Below, one piece after another: positions 32,983 through 42,003 of a stretch of DNA of 49,659 bases (its first letter is position 1; each line of letters begins with the position of its first letter). A program made the position numbers and the translations under genes. The notes beneath the pieces were generated by a model. The model was not told the DNA's origin and searched no databases. It saw only the letters and a list, made by a program, of their open reading frames with translations. The DNA comes from a virus: positions 1 to 49,659 of the IMG/VR virus record IMGVR_UViG_3300036981_000418. One strand, 5' to 3'.

Positions 32983-33022
32983 TGTTGTCTCCTCAATTTA
33001 ATGTTAATAACTTAACTACATA

Positions 33023-33051
33023 AGTGTAGTATTATTTAATATAATTTGCAA
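33023..33051 (-). promoter_or_regulatory. Possible internal late promoter
   Basis: In the 126-base gap after the portal gene the minus strand reads TTGCAA (33046-33051), 17 bases, TACACT (33023-33028). An inverted repeat ACTACA-CTTA-TGTAGT overlaps the -10. It is plausible but weaker than the promoter at 29553. Confidence 0.4.
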
Positions 33052-33108
33052 AATTATGTAAAAATGATATTTCTAGAGAATTAGAAATCGCTTATAAACG
33101 ACCCAACT

Positions 33109-35667
33109 TTAAATCTGCTGTAATTTACTTGATATCTCAGTCAATTTAATCTTTGCTGCAATATTTGCTTTCTCTATTTCTTTCTCACGATCTATCATTG
33201 CTTTTTGAAGCGTAGTTTGTTGAACAATTTGCGCTTTTTGAAGTTCAGTTTGAGCTTTAATATTATCAGTCTGCGCACGTTGTTCAATTGCATGAGCATC
33301 AACCTGAACTTTTTGAGCCTCCACTTCAACTTGATTTTGCATAACTTGATTAGGATCAAGTGGGGGCGGTGTTTGCTGGGCAATTTGTTGTTGTTGTTGT
33401 TGATCTTGAGCAATAGTTTGTGCCTCCATAAGAGCAATCTGATTAAGGATTACAGAATCAAGCTCAGCCACGTCTTCAGGTAATTTAAACTCTGCAATTT
33501 CCTCTTCTGAGGCACCTTCTTGTGCAAGACTTTCTTTAATTTGAGCTTCAAGTTTATTTAAAGCATCAAAGAATTTTCTTTGTGCCATTAACATCATAGC
33601 ATTATTTAATATAGGTTGCTTAGTCTCAGGCGCTAAATCTTGCATTGCATTTAATGAATCTATGAATGTTTGTAATGCTAATATATAAGCTTCCTGATCT
33701 TGCTCTCTAAATGCTTTTACCGGCTGTGATGCCATTAAAGATGCATTCTCCATCAAAGGAGTCATCGGTTGTATTTGGGCTTCAGGTTTTAAAATCTCAT
33801 CAGGATTAAAATCTAAATTAGTTACATAATTACGTAATATATAATCTACATTAATTTGAGTATATTTATCTGCTAAATTAAGTAAGTTTTCATACTTAAT
33901 CATATCAATATATTGAGATGAAACTTTACTATTAGCCGTCGGAGTAATAATTACATTAGGGTCATTAAAATCAAACTCATTAATTAACTCTCTAAACTCA
34001 AAACTCATATATTGAGGATCAATTAAATGAGCATATTTCTTAAGTTGAGTTAAAAATATTCTATATTCACGAGTTAAAGCGTCATAAATACCACGAATAA
34101 TAAAATTAGGTATTTTAGAAGCTTCATCTATCATCATCATAATAGAACTTGCAGGGGTATTAGCACCGATATCACCTATATTATTTAAACTCAGGGTAAT
34201 TTGATCTACGCCTTGTTCATAATATTGCATCAATTCAGATAACGAAGGAGATGCTTGTGGAAAGGGCAGCGGACTAATTTGCTCGGATAGTTTAAAATTC
34301 CCACCAGTATCAATCGGTATCATGCTACCAGGGAATAATACTTGTGTGGTATTGGTGTTTTTAATAGCTTTATTAATTAATACTGTCGGATGACTTGAAT
34401 AAGCACCTGCATTAGCAATCATTCTGATTTTATTAGTAGCTGATTTAACTAAAGGAGCAGCCAAGTGTAATAGTCCCCAATTCCAACTTTCAGAATTAGG
34501 AAAATATGAATTCTTTACAAAATTTTGAATGGTTTTAAAATTAGAATCATCAGCTTCCCAGAACTCATGAATAGCTGCAATTCTTCCTGAAGAAATATCA
34601 ATGTCAATTAAATATGGCAAATCTCTTTCAACTGGTGGTTTATAATCTCCCAAATCTCCAAAATCATTTAATTTATATCTAACTCTAACTTGATAAAATT
34701 CATAAACATTATCATCTCTATCTTCACTAGTATCAACCATATCATCATCGTACTCATCATCATCTTCACCATAGCCAGATCCAATAGGACGATAGTTATA
34801 TTCAAGAAAATCTTTATTAGCAATTTTAGCATCTAATTCAAATTTGCTCATATGAACACGTTGAGATATACGAGTAGCATCATCAGCACTACGTGAGTAA
34901 GGATTAACTTCTATATCTAATGCAGGCAGATAATAATTAACAAGTTTTTTCTCTACCGAATCATAATAAATTTTTTGGTAAACATTCCCTTCTAAAGCTA
35001 AATCATAAAAAGAATTTCTTTTATCTTCTTTGTAATTAGGAATAGCTAAATTAAAATATTGATTAATAAAATTCTTAAGCTTAAGAGCTTTATCCTTTAA
35101 TTCATTTGTTCCTTCTGTAATTGAGAAATTAATAATTTCTTCGCCTAAGAAAATAGATGATAAAGTTGAAGTAGCTTTAATTATAGCGTTGTTTAAAGCA
35201 TAAGATTTATCAGATGACATTTGTTTGCGACCATCTGTTGTTTGGTTATCAGAACTTCTTGGATCATCTTTAGTGCGTATATTAAATTGTTCTTTACCTT
35301 CTCTAATATTATCTAACCATTGTTCACGAGATTTTTTATCATTATTAAGATTATCCATTACATCTTTAGCAATAGATTGTCTTGTGTGTTCAGGAATTAA
35401 GTCAGCTATATTCTTTAATTCATAGATTAAATTAGTTTTAATGTCCTCATTATCTTCATCAACTACTTTTTTGCCTTGTTGTATTTCATTATCAAGCTCA
35501 TCTTCTTGCTCTTGCCCTTGATTCATTTCAAGATTAGCATTAAATAAATCATCGGTTATATCGCGTTCTTCACCGTTTAACTCTCGTGTTAAAGATTGAT
35601 TCTTTTGCTCTATTTTATTGACTAATTTCTCCTGTCCGATTCTATTAAATACATCTTGCAACTTCAT
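33109..35667 (-). CDS. Portal protein
   Basis: The 852-residue protein follows the large terminase gene by 8 bases, the standard place for a portal. An acidic helical N-terminus (1-110) precedes the portal core (about 115-640). The long C-terminal region is helical and Gln-rich (QQQQQIAQQTPPP), matching the barrel helices of P22-type portals (gp1, 725 residues). In the virion it forms the dodecameric DNA channel and docks the terminase. Position, size and architecture agree; individual residues are not diagnostic. Confidence 0.75.
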   Translation of the reverse strand: MKLQDVFNRIGQEKLVNKIEQKNQSLTRELNGEERDITDDLFNANLEMNQGQEQEDELDNEIQQGKKVVDEDNEDIKTNLIYELKNIADLIPEHTRQSIAKDVMDNLNNDKKSREQWLDNIREGKEQFNIRTKDDPRSSDNQTTDGRKQMSSDKSYALNNAIIKATSTLSSIFLGEEIINFSITEGTNELKDKALKLKNFINQYFNLAIPNYKEDKRNSFYDLALEGNVYQKIYYDSVEKKLVNYYLPALDIEVNPYSRSADDATRISQRVHMSKFELDAKIANKDFLEYNYRPIGSGYGEDDDEYDDDMVDTSEDRDDNVYEFYQVRVRYKLNDFGDLGDYKPPVERDLPYLIDIDISSGRIAAIHEFWEADDSNFKTIQNFVKNSYFPNSESWNWGLLHLAAPLVKSATNKIRMIANAGAYSSHPTVLINKAIKNTNTTQVLFPGSMIPIDTGGNFKLSEQISPLPFPQASPSLSELMQYYEQGVDQITLSLNNIGDIGANTPASSIMMMIDEASKIPNFIIRGIYDALTREYRIFLTQLKKYAHLIDPQYMSFEFRELINEFDFNDPNVIITPTANSKVSSQYIDMIKYENLLNLADKYTQINVDYILRNYVTNLDFNPDEILKPEAQIQPMTPLMENASLMASQPVKAFREQDQEAYILALQTFIDSLNAMQDLAPETKQPILNNAMMLMAQRKFFDALNKLEAQIKESLAQEGASEEEIAEFKLPEDVAELDSVILNQIALMEAQTIAQDQQQQQQIAQQTPPPLDPNQVMQNQVEVEAQKVQVDAHAIEQRAQTDNIKAQTELQKAQIVQQTTLQKAMIDREKEIEKANIAAKIKLTEISSKLQQI

Positions 35668-35675
35668 ACCAATGC

Positions 35676-37319
35676 CTACTTATAATTGAATATATTAAAA
35701 TCAGTTTGATTCTCAGGCTCTTCATAAATATCCTCATGAATCAATATACGTTCACGTTTAAGGCTTATAAGAACCTGGCTCATAGTATCAATAATATCAT
35801 TACTCGAATGAGATGGGAAATTTATGGCAGCTTCTAAGAATCTCTCAGCATGTTTAAATAATTTCTTACTTTTGAAAGATTCTCGAACATATACCCTGCC
35901 ACTAGCTATTTCAGGCAAACATGAACGCGCTCTTGCAACTTTACCCCCATGACCTTGAGGATTAAATCCTTTAGTAGGAATGCCTGCCATGTATAATTCA
36001 TTCATTAACGGATCACCAAGTGTTTTTTTCTCTATTAATACATAATCTACTGACTTCTTCCCTCCTATAGGATTATCATAATCGATATCTTTATAATTAT
36101 GAGCCATTCTTTTTGCCATCTCTCTCATAACATGAAATTCTATATGACCGCAGTAAAGCTCTAGTAACATAATACAAGTTAGACCGTAGAAGTTTTTAAA
36201 TACTCCCCAAGTAGTACATACGGACATAGAAGGATCAGAATTTTCATTAGCTTTTTTACCGATTAAAGCAGTGTCCCAAGACTGTATAATCATTTTCCAA
36301 TCAGGAGCATTCTCCTCATCCCAAATCATAAAATCATCTTTTATAAAGATACCACCTTGCATTGGTGATGGTCTTTGTTGATATAAGGAGGCATAAGCAA
36401 ATGCCCCTTTAATTTTCTTTTCTTGTTCAATATAACGCTTCGGGTGTTTAATAGGCCATAATAACTCACCTTCATTACGCCTCGGATCAATCCATTTTTT
36501 GCCGTTTGTAGAAGGAAGTATAATAGTTGAACAACAATGAGATTTTTCAAACTCCATAGGTAGTCTTAAATGTACGATGTTCTTCTGATTTTCTAAAATA
36601 TGACCGGTTAAATCTTCCATGTGAGGTCTATGTTGTAATATAATCTTACAACCTGTTTGTTTGTCATTAAGACGATCGCTCATGGTACGATCATACCAAT
36701 TGTTTACCGCTGTTCTTCTAGCCTCAGAGTCCATATCTTCAATGGAGTTCGGATCATCCAGTATTATTTGATCTCCACCCATACCAACACCACCTCCAAC
36801 AGAACAAGCAATCCGATATCCTTTTTTATTATTGGAGAATTTCTGGATGGCATTGTTATCATCTCTAAGTTTAAATACATTTCCAAATATTTCTTGATAC
36901 CACCCACTATTAATCAGATCTCTACATTTAAGCGAATGTTCATTGGAAAGTTTAGCGGCATACGTACCACACAGAAATTTCTTCCATGCATCACCACTAC
37001 CCCACACCCACGCAGGATACATTATAGAGATGATAGAGGACTTCATACAACGAGGAGGCATGTTCACTATCAAAAAGTTAATATCACCTCTATTACATGC
37101 CTCTAAATGCTCTGCAATAGCTTGTATGTGCCAGTTGTCATAAAAGGTAACATTTAATCCCTCTAAAGCTGTCCAAGCATCCTTAATAAACAAATAAAAA
37201 TTGTCTTTATATTTAGCTTGTTGCTGCAATGCATAGTCAGATACGTGATTTGTAGTATCAAGAATGGCAAATTTCTCCTCTAATGTTAAGACTTTCTTAT
37301 GAAAACTTAATCTATTCAT
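35676..37319 (-). CDS. terL: Terminase large subunit
   Basis: The 547-residue ATPase-nuclease pumps DNA into the procapsid. The ATPase half shows a deviant Walker A, NMPPRCMKSSI (where PPRHGKS is usual, so Met replaces Gly), and Walker B QIILDDPN; coupling motif QHRPH follows. The nuclease half shows IIQSWDTA (first catalytic Asp), an acidic IEKKTLGDP and a late SSNDIIDTMSQ (final Asp). Its ATG overlaps the small terminase stop by 8 bases. Call is secure. Confidence 0.92.
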   Translation of the reverse strand: MNRLSFHKKVLTLEEKFAILDTTNHVSDYALQQQAKYKDNFYLFIKDAWTALEGLNVTFYDNWHIQAIAEHLEACNRGDINFLIVNMPPRCMKSSIISIMYPAWVWGSGDAWKKFLCGTYAAKLSNEHSLKCRDLINSGWYQEIFGNVFKLRDDNNAIQKFSNNKKGYRIACSVGGGVGMGGDQIILDDPNSIEDMDSEARRTAVNNWYDRTMSDRLNDKQTGCKIILQHRPHMEDLTGHILENQKNIVHLRLPMEFEKSHCCSTIILPSTNGKKWIDPRRNEGELLWPIKHPKRYIEQEKKIKGAFAYASLYQQRPSPMQGGIFIKDDFMIWDEENAPDWKMIIQSWDTALIGKKANENSDPSMSVCTTWGVFKNFYGLTCIMLLELYCGHIEFHVMREMAKRMAHNYKDIDYDNPIGGKKSVDYVLIEKKTLGDPLMNELYMAGIPTKGFNPQGHGGKVARARSCLPEIASGRVYVRESFKSKKLFKHAERFLEAAINFPSHSSNDIIDTMSQVLISLKRERILIHEDIYEEPENQTDFNIFNYK

Positions 37320-37836
37320 TTTTTAACTTCTTAACTTTCTCTGCCATTTCCATTAATTTAGAAAAGCCATCAGAAGCAAGAAAATCATTAGCAACACTAT
37401 CTAACATTTCAGTTGCAAATTTAGCACCTTCCATACTTACCACTCCATTACCCAGATCCTCTAATAAGCGTAAACGAGTTGTCTTTATGTCCTCAATTGT
37501 TTTAATGCCTCCAAAGTCATAATTTAAAGCATTAGTGATCGGAAATTTATTAGTTCCTTTTAAAGATTTATGAGTTAGTTGTAGTATAGCGGAATTGCCT
37601 TTAGCCATTTCTTTTAAAGCGCAATCATCCCAAAAGCCTCTAAGTTGCTCTTTTATATCTAGAGTAGCTTGTTTAAACTTAGGATACTTTTTACACCAAT
37701 CGTAATAAGTACTATTGTCTATACCGTATACATTACATGACTTCTGAATATGACCTGCATGAGCTTTATATATTTCTAAAAACTTCTCAGGATCTTTATA
37801 CGGTTTATTGGTTTTATGGGGTTTTTTGGTTTTCAT
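37312..37836 (-). CDS. terS: Terminase small subunit-like protein
   Basis: From the ATG at 37836 the product has 174 residues (a GTG at 37854 adds six). It carries an N-terminal helix-turn-helix (HIQKSCNVYGIDNSTYYDWC) followed by a helical oligomerisation region, as small terminases do when they recognise the packaging site. It directly precedes terL and overlaps the methyltransferase gene upstream. Confidence 0.75.
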   Translation of the reverse strand: MKTKKPHKTNKPYKDPEKFLEIYKAHAGHIQKSCNVYGIDNSTYYDWCKKYPKFKQATLDIKEQLRGFWDDCALKEMAKGNSAILQLTHKSLKGTNKFPITNALNYDFGGIKTIEDIKTTRLRLLEDLGNGVVSMEGAKFATEMLDSVANDFLASDGFSKLMEMAEKVKKLKNE

Positions 37837-39052
37837 ACTCACAATTAGTTTCACTACTTAACATTGCTTTTTTACCGCTCAGCTTTTCCCAACGCTTAAC
37901 AATTACATCGCAATAATGCGGTGATAATTCCATCATTAAGCATTTGCGATTTGATTTTTCACATGCGATAAGAGTAGTGCCTGAGCCACCAAATGGGTCA
38001 TAAACATAATCTTCTTCTTTAGTATTATTCAGCACGGGCTTTAGCATACATTCAATAGGTTTTTGAGTTGAATGACCCATAGTTTCTTCTTTATCAGAAT
38101 TGCTTATAAAATTATTATTTTTAATTTCCCAAACAGTTGATTGATCTCGCGCTCCTTGCCAATTATGCTTCTTGTCTTTCTTGACCATATATAAACAAGG
38201 TTCATGTTGCCAATGATAATCACCTCTACTCAGTACAAAATGTTGTTTAACCCATATAATTTGATTTATAAGTTTATAGCCACATATTTCTAAATGCGAG
38301 GTTACTAAGTGAGTGTATTTACCTGCGTGCCATATATACGCTATATCTCCGTTAAATAAAGAATATGCCTCAGACCAATCAATACGATCATCATTAAGTA
38401 CTTTACCTTTAGACTTGCTGTTTTCTCTCCAAGAAGCAGCATATTGAACTCCATAAGGCGGATCTGTAACCATAAGTATCGGACTAATACCATCCATTAA
38501 ACTTTCAACAGTAGTAGCAACCGTACTATCACCACACATCAATCTATGATCACCTAGTAACCATATATCTCCTTGTTTTGTTATCGGTTGATTATTAATA
38601 TCAACTGTAACAATTTCATCTTCGTCTTCAGCTATTTCTATTTCAGGACTTACAGGATCAAACATTGTATCAGGCATTCCCCATTCTTTGAGATCATCCA
38701 TATCAAAGTTATTAGCTAACATATCCATGTCCCAATCACCAAAACCTAGATTGTCTCTAATATTTAAACGTTTGAGTTCTTCTTCAGATAACAGTCTATT
38801 TGGCTTTAAAACATGAATATCATCATGTTCTCTAAAACCTGCGGCAAGAAGGGCTTTTTTACGTGAATGTCCGCCAATGATAACGTTATCATAGGAAACT
38901 AAAATACGTCGATGATAGCCGTCTTGTTTTATGTCATTAACTAACCTTTTAAAGTCTGCTGTATTTATTCTACGCGGGTTAATATCATAATCTTTTAACT
39001 CTTTAAGCTTAACAGTTGTTTCAATCCATAAGATTTTTTCTGATTGTGCCAT
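37814..39052 (-). CDS. ParB-domain / DNA methyltransferase fusion
   Basis: The 412-residue protein has an N-terminal ParB/Srx-like domain (about 12-100) with NPRRIN and the phosphate-loop motif IIGGHSRKKAL. A beta-class N4/N6 methyltransferase follows: TDPPYG (196-201) comes before DPFGGSGTTLIAC (352-364). Such fusions are common beside terminase genes and may methylate phage DNA for protection or to mark it for packaging. No restriction enzyme is adjacent. Its ATG overlaps the stop of a 38-residue ORF by one base. Confidence 0.92.
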   Translation of the reverse strand: MAQSEKILWIETTVKLKELKDYDINPRRINTADFKRLVNDIKQDGYHRRILVSYDNVIIGGHSRKKALLAAGFREHDDIHVLKPNRLLSEEELKRLNIRDNLGFGDWDMDMLANNFDMDDLKEWGMPDTMFDPVSPEIEIAEDEDEIVTVDINNQPITKQGDIWLLGDHRLMCGDSTVATTVESLMDGISPILMVTDPPYGVQYAASWRENSKSKGKVLNDDRIDWSEAYSLFNGDIAYIWHAGKYTHLVTSHLEICGYKLINQIIWVKQHFVLSRGDYHWQHEPCLYMVKKDKKHNWQGARDQSTVWEIKNNNFISNSDKEETMGHSTQKPIECMLKPVLNNTKEEDYVYDPFGGSGTTLIACEKSNRKCLMMELSPHYCDVIVKRWEKLSGKKAMLSSETNCEYENQKTP

Positions 39053-39168
39053 TAAAGATTATCCTCCACATATTCTGCTAGTTTTATAGAATATTCTCTA
39101 AGTAGTTTTATTTTATCTTCATCGTCATCGGTTAACTCATAAAACAACTCATAGTTGTTTTCTTCCAT
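39052..39168 (-). CDS. 38-residue acidic peptide heading the late operon
   Basis: The ATG at 39168 is preceded by AGGTGA at good spacing, and its TAA overlaps the ATG of the methyltransferase (TAATG). The product is acidic and helical (LTDDDEDKIKLLREYSIKLA). Overlap and ribosome site argue for translation. It may serve to couple or regulate expression of the next gene. Confidence 0.55.
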   Translation of the reverse strand: MEENNYELFYELTDDDEDKIKLLREYSIKLAEYVEDNL

Positions 39169-39192
39169 TAAAAAATCACCTATAATATTAAT

Positions 39193-39711
39193 ATGTTTAC
39201 TCATATAACTAAATTATTAATTATGTCTATTGCCAATTGTAAGAAATTAACTTTCAAACGTCAACCAATAAAACCAAAAGAATCAACTATTGGTAAAGTA
39301 TTTATGCAATTATTCAATTATGCTAATGCAGGTGGAAGGATCCCTAAGAATACTATTTTGGTTAAAAATACTAATGAACGTAAAATTACTTCGAACAAAA
39401 ACAATCGTTTAACGACTTATAAAGGTAAACAAATAGCGCAACGCACCTTAGATATGCTTTATATGCGTAGTTTAGCTCAGCAAGGTATGATGGCAGGTTT
39501 ATTTGATTATACCTTTAAATATCAAGTAGAGCATGCAGGTAAGAAATTTGCTTGTGTAGCCGAAATTGAGCTAAAACGTGACCAAACAGAGAAGCTTTCA
39601 GCTACACAAGTAATTTATAAGCAGAAACTTGATAATATAGAATGTCCTAACATTACAACACATGACCCTGAAGTTGCCCTTAGGTTTCTAATTGATTTAT
39701 GCAAAAACTAA
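39193..39711 (+). CDS. Unknown protein divergent from the late operon (172 aa)
   Basis: The ATG at 39193 lies 7 bases after TATAAT, so the mRNA could be leaderless. An alternative ATG at 39223 (MSIANCKK) gives 162 residues; neither has a ribosome binding site. The protein is basic and alpha/beta, with the segments FMQLFNYANAGGRIPKNTI and HAGKKFACVAEIELKRD. No family recognised. Its position suggests a late-gene regulator, but no DNA-binding motif is visible. Confidence 0.6.
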   Translation: MFTHITKLLIMSIANCKKLTFKRQPIKPKESTIGKVFMQLFNYANAGGRIPKNTILVKNTNERKITSNKNNRLTTYKGKQIAQRTLDMLYMRSLAQQGMMAGLFDYTFKYQVEHAGKKFACVAEIELKRDQTEKLSATQVIYKQKLDNIECPNITTHDPEVALRFLIDLCKN

Positions 39712-39737
39712 TATGCACTTTATAAATTGCATAATAA

Positions 39738-40505
39738 TTAGAATCTAAATGTTACACCGGCAGTAATTGAAGTTGTACTAGTATTAAGCCTTAAAGTTTT
39801 AGAACTTGGTAATATATTTTTATATTTCTGTGGAATCTTTTGCGGATTCATACTAAGGACATTTTTAATATGTATGTCGGTAGATTGTCTAGGAATATAT
39901 TTAACATCGACATTGACGCCAAACGAATCATTACAAGGTATATCAAAGCCAATTTGTCCTACGATACCACCGCCATTTTTAAATTTAATATTACTTGCTC
40001 CACCTTTTATAAAGCTATGTGAATAACCTATGCCTATGTATGGTCTAACATACGCGTCTGGAAAAAAGTAATATTGAATAAGTGCAGTAATAGGTATAAT
40101 ACTTATTGGGCTTAAATTTTTGTTATGAGCGTTTACATAAAGAGCAATGGTATCAGCTTTGCTATTTGTTTCAGTTGATATTTTAATTACTTTATGACCG
40201 ATAGAGCCTTCGATAGCAATATTATCAGTCAGAAAATAACCAGCAGCTATCTCATATATACGGCCATTATGAATTTTAACGTCAGCTTTATTAATCAAGG
40301 CGTTTGGATAAAATTTATTGTTTAGTGTTAAATCTTGTCCATAATTTAAATGGCCTTTATATGCAGAAAACATATAACCACCACGTAATTTAATTATTAC
40401 TTTATTAGTAGGGTTAACAATATCTTCAGCCATAGCAGGCAAAGAAATTATAATGCTCAAAATGCTTATTATTAAGGCTATGCTTGTTTTTTGTAGTGTT
40501 GTCAT
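39738..40505 (-). CDS. OmpW-like outer-membrane beta-barrel protein
   Basis: A signal peptide (TSIALIISILSIIISLPAMA, cleavage near residue 26) precedes a beta-barrel sequence. OmpW-like features are GYFLTDNIAIEGSIGH, ALIQYYFFPDAYVRPYIGIG and a final strand ending in Phe (AGVTFRF), the usual outer-membrane sorting signal. OmpW proteins form small hydrophobic channels and are often surface antigens. As a single gene with its own promoter inside a phage, it looks like a lysogenic-conversion cargo gene. The OmpW call is good; its role is inference. Confidence 0.8.
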   Translation of the reverse strand: MTTLQKTSIALIISILSIIISLPAMAEDIVNPTNKVIIKLRGGYMFSAYKGHLNYGQDLTLNNKFYPNALINKADVKIHNGRIYEIAAGYFLTDNIAIEGSIGHKVIKISTETNSKADTIALYVNAHNKNLSPISIIPITALIQYYFFPDAYVRPYIGIGYSHSFIKGGASNIKFKNGGGIVGQIGFDIPCNDSFGVNVDVKYIPRQSTDIHIKNVLSMNPQKIPQKYKNILPSSKTLRLNTSTTSITAGVTFRF

Positions 40506-40525
40506 AAGAAGTCCTCCTATATTTT

Positions 40526-40554
40526 ATTATAGCATTTATTTTTATAAATATCAA
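40526..40554 (-). promoter_or_regulatory. Promoter of the OmpW-like gene
   Basis: The minus strand reads TTGATA (40549-40554), 17 bases, then TATAAT (40526-40531). A strong AGGAGG lies just before the ATG at 40505. The gene can therefore be expressed on its own in the lysogen. Confidence 0.8.
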
Positions 40555-40690
40555 AACAACCTCCTCATTTCATGTCTAAAAATGTTGCCTAATTTTTAAG
40601 CAAAGTGAATAAAATGACAGCAATAGGCGTTATTGGATAATATTTGCACATACTTACCCACAATTTTTGTGGATATTATTATGAGGTGTT

Positions 40691-40730
40691 GATGACCACT
40701 AGTGATTATTAATCACCACTAGTGGTCATC
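40691..40730. terminator. 14-bp perfect hairpin at the end of the cytosine methyltransferase gene
   Basis: GATGACCACTAGTG (40691-40704) pairs with CACTAGTGGTCATC (40717-40730) over a 12-base loop. The right arm lies inside the last codons of the methyltransferase gene. No T-tract follows on the minus strand, so it may be an RNA-stabilising or protein-binding element rather than a simple terminator. Confidence 0.6.
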
Positions 40731-41620
40731 AATTCGTTAAGTCTATCTATAATCGCACCCCCATAAGCTTTTATGGCATTCACAGCAACGCTGTTTCCTA
40801 ACTGCTTCATAGCTTGTGTTTCTGTTACCGGAAACCTAAAATTTTCAGGAAAACCCTGCATTACACGACCTTCCTTAGACGTTAGTCTCACATGATTATT
40901 ATTAACTATATAAGAGTCCCAGTTTCTCCTATCTGCAAGACCTGAACCTCGACCACCTACTCGTAACGTATAGCCAACCTTTTTATTACACTCACCCCCC
41001 AATATGTCTGACATGGTTATTTTTAAAGGAATCTTTTGCGGATGTATAAAATCAGTTTTATATTTATCCTCTTTTCTAAATCCAACAACAAACAATCTAG
41101 GCCTATGCTGTGGGAGTCCAAAATCTGAGGCCTTTACTATTTTATAATGAAAATCATATCCAAGCTCATTTTCTATGATATCCTTTATAATAGAAAAAGT
41201 TTGCCCGTAATCATGCTTTAAAAGGTGTCTAACATTTTCAAGAAATATAGCTTTCGGCTTTTTAAGCTTTATTATATCTCTTATTCTAAAAAACATATTG
41301 CCACGAGAGTCTTTCTCTTCTTTAAAACCACGCTTAAACCCTGCCTGGCTAAAAGGCTGGCACGGAAAACCTGCACATAGAATATCAAAATCAGGTATTT
41401 CTTTATTTATATCCTCATAAGCAATTTTTAAAATATCATTATTAAACTTACTCGAAGCAAACAACTCCGGTGATATAGATTTTAAATTACATTCATAGGT
41501 TTTACGAGCGTAAGGGTCTATTTCCGATGCGAAAACGCATTCCGCACCAAGCTCATGAAATGCATGGTGAAAACCTCCTATACCTGCAAATAAATCTATA
41601 AATTTATATTTCTTTATCAT
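40709..41620 (-). CDS. C5-cytosine DNA methyltransferase
   Basis: From the ATG at 41620 (AGGTGA just upstream) the enzyme has 303 residues; the frame is open 14 codons further. Motifs in order: I FAGIGGF (11-17), IV GFPCQPFSQAG with catalytic Cys87, VI ENVRH (128-132), VIII QHRPRLFVVGF, a target-recognition stretch with GGRGSGLADRRNW, and X GNSVAV. It transfers methyl from SAM to cytosine C5. No cognate nuclease or very-short-patch endonuclease lies next to it, so it is probably an anti-restriction or regulatory orphan methylase. Confidence 0.95.
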   Translation of the reverse strand: MIKKYKFIDLFAGIGGFHHAFHELGAECVFASEIDPYARKTYECNLKSISPELFASSKFNNDILKIAYEDINKEIPDFDILCAGFPCQPFSQAGFKRGFKEEKDSRGNMFFRIRDIIKLKKPKAIFLENVRHLLKHDYGQTFSIIKDIIENELGYDFHYKIVKASDFGLPQHRPRLFVVGFRKEDKYKTDFIHPQKIPLKITMSDILGGECNKKVGYTLRVGGRGSGLADRRNWDSYIVNNNHVRLTSKEGRVMQGFPENFRFPVTETQAMKQLGNSVAVNAIKAYGGAIIDRLNELMTTSGD

Positions 41621-41655
41621 TTTCACCTGAACTATGAGTTTTTTACACCTTGAAA

Positions 41656-41746
41656 TTAGCATTCGTAGATTAACTCTACAAGCCTTGTTTATCCAAGTAA
41701 ATTAATCTACGTGATAAAAATTTAGCATTCGTAGATTCGTAGATTA
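41656..41746. repeat. Cluster of CGTAGATT repeats upstream of the methyltransferase
   Basis: A 16-base direct repeat, TTAGCATTCGTAGATT, occurs at 41656-41671 and 41722-41737. Further CGTAGATTA units lie at 41738-41746 (forward) and 41703-41711 (reverse). They fall between the methyltransferase and the divergent plus-strand promoter, so they could be repressor sites or iteron-like origin elements. Confidence 0.7.
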
Positions 41747-41769
41747 TATAATAATATTTGTTATTTATC

Positions 41770-41831
41770 ATTGTTATGTGTTGACATCTATTGTTATGTG
41801 TTGTATGCTTGTTTTGTAAGTATATACTTAC
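41770..41831 (+). promoter_or_regulatory. Early promoter with direct-repeat and palindromic operators
   Basis: TTGACA (41781-41786), 17 bases, TATGCT (41804-41809). The 14-base direct repeat ATTGTTATGTGTTG (41770-41783 and 41790-41803) overlaps both elements, and a perfect 16-base palindrome GTAAGTATATACTTAC (41816-41831) covers the predicted start of transcription. The arrangement is that of a repressed early phage promoter. Confidence 0.75.
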
Positions 41832-41867
41832 GATATAACAACTACATAAAACATAAGGAGCAACAAA

Positions 41868-41999
41868 ATGAGTAAATTAAGAATGATCGACATTACTGTA
41901 GGAGCTTATAAAAACAGACATATCTCTCTATTAGAAGCATTAGAAATAATTATGCTTTATATAGGAATTACTCTTAAACGTGATCAAATAAAAGGGTAA
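41868..41999 (+). CDS. 43-residue peptide, paralogue of the one at 46690
   Basis: The ATG at 41868 has AAGGAG at ideal spacing. The peptide AYKNRHISLLEALEII followed by MLYIGITLKRDQI aligns along its length with the peptide encoded at 46690-46818 on the other strand. It is a single amphipathic helix-turn-helix-like unit. It heads the plus-strand early operon behind a strong regulated promoter, so a small regulator is likely, but no family is known to me. Confidence 0.65.
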   Translation: MSKLRMIDITVGAYKNRHISLLEALEIIMLYIGITLKRDQIKG

Positions 42000-42003
42000 A
42001 ACT

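Noticed and set aside
36657-37106. Plus-strand ORF within the terminase gene
   Set aside because: Antisense shadow of a conserved gene, with low-complexity translation and no start signal.
40657-40680. DnaA-box-like TTACCCACA and TGTGGATAT as an origin
   Set aside because: Both differ from the consensus, only two occur, and they form a simple inverted repeat; not enough to call an origin.
40709-41620. Restriction-modification system
   Set aside because: No endonuclease or Vsr-like gene on either side; the methyltransferase appears solitary.
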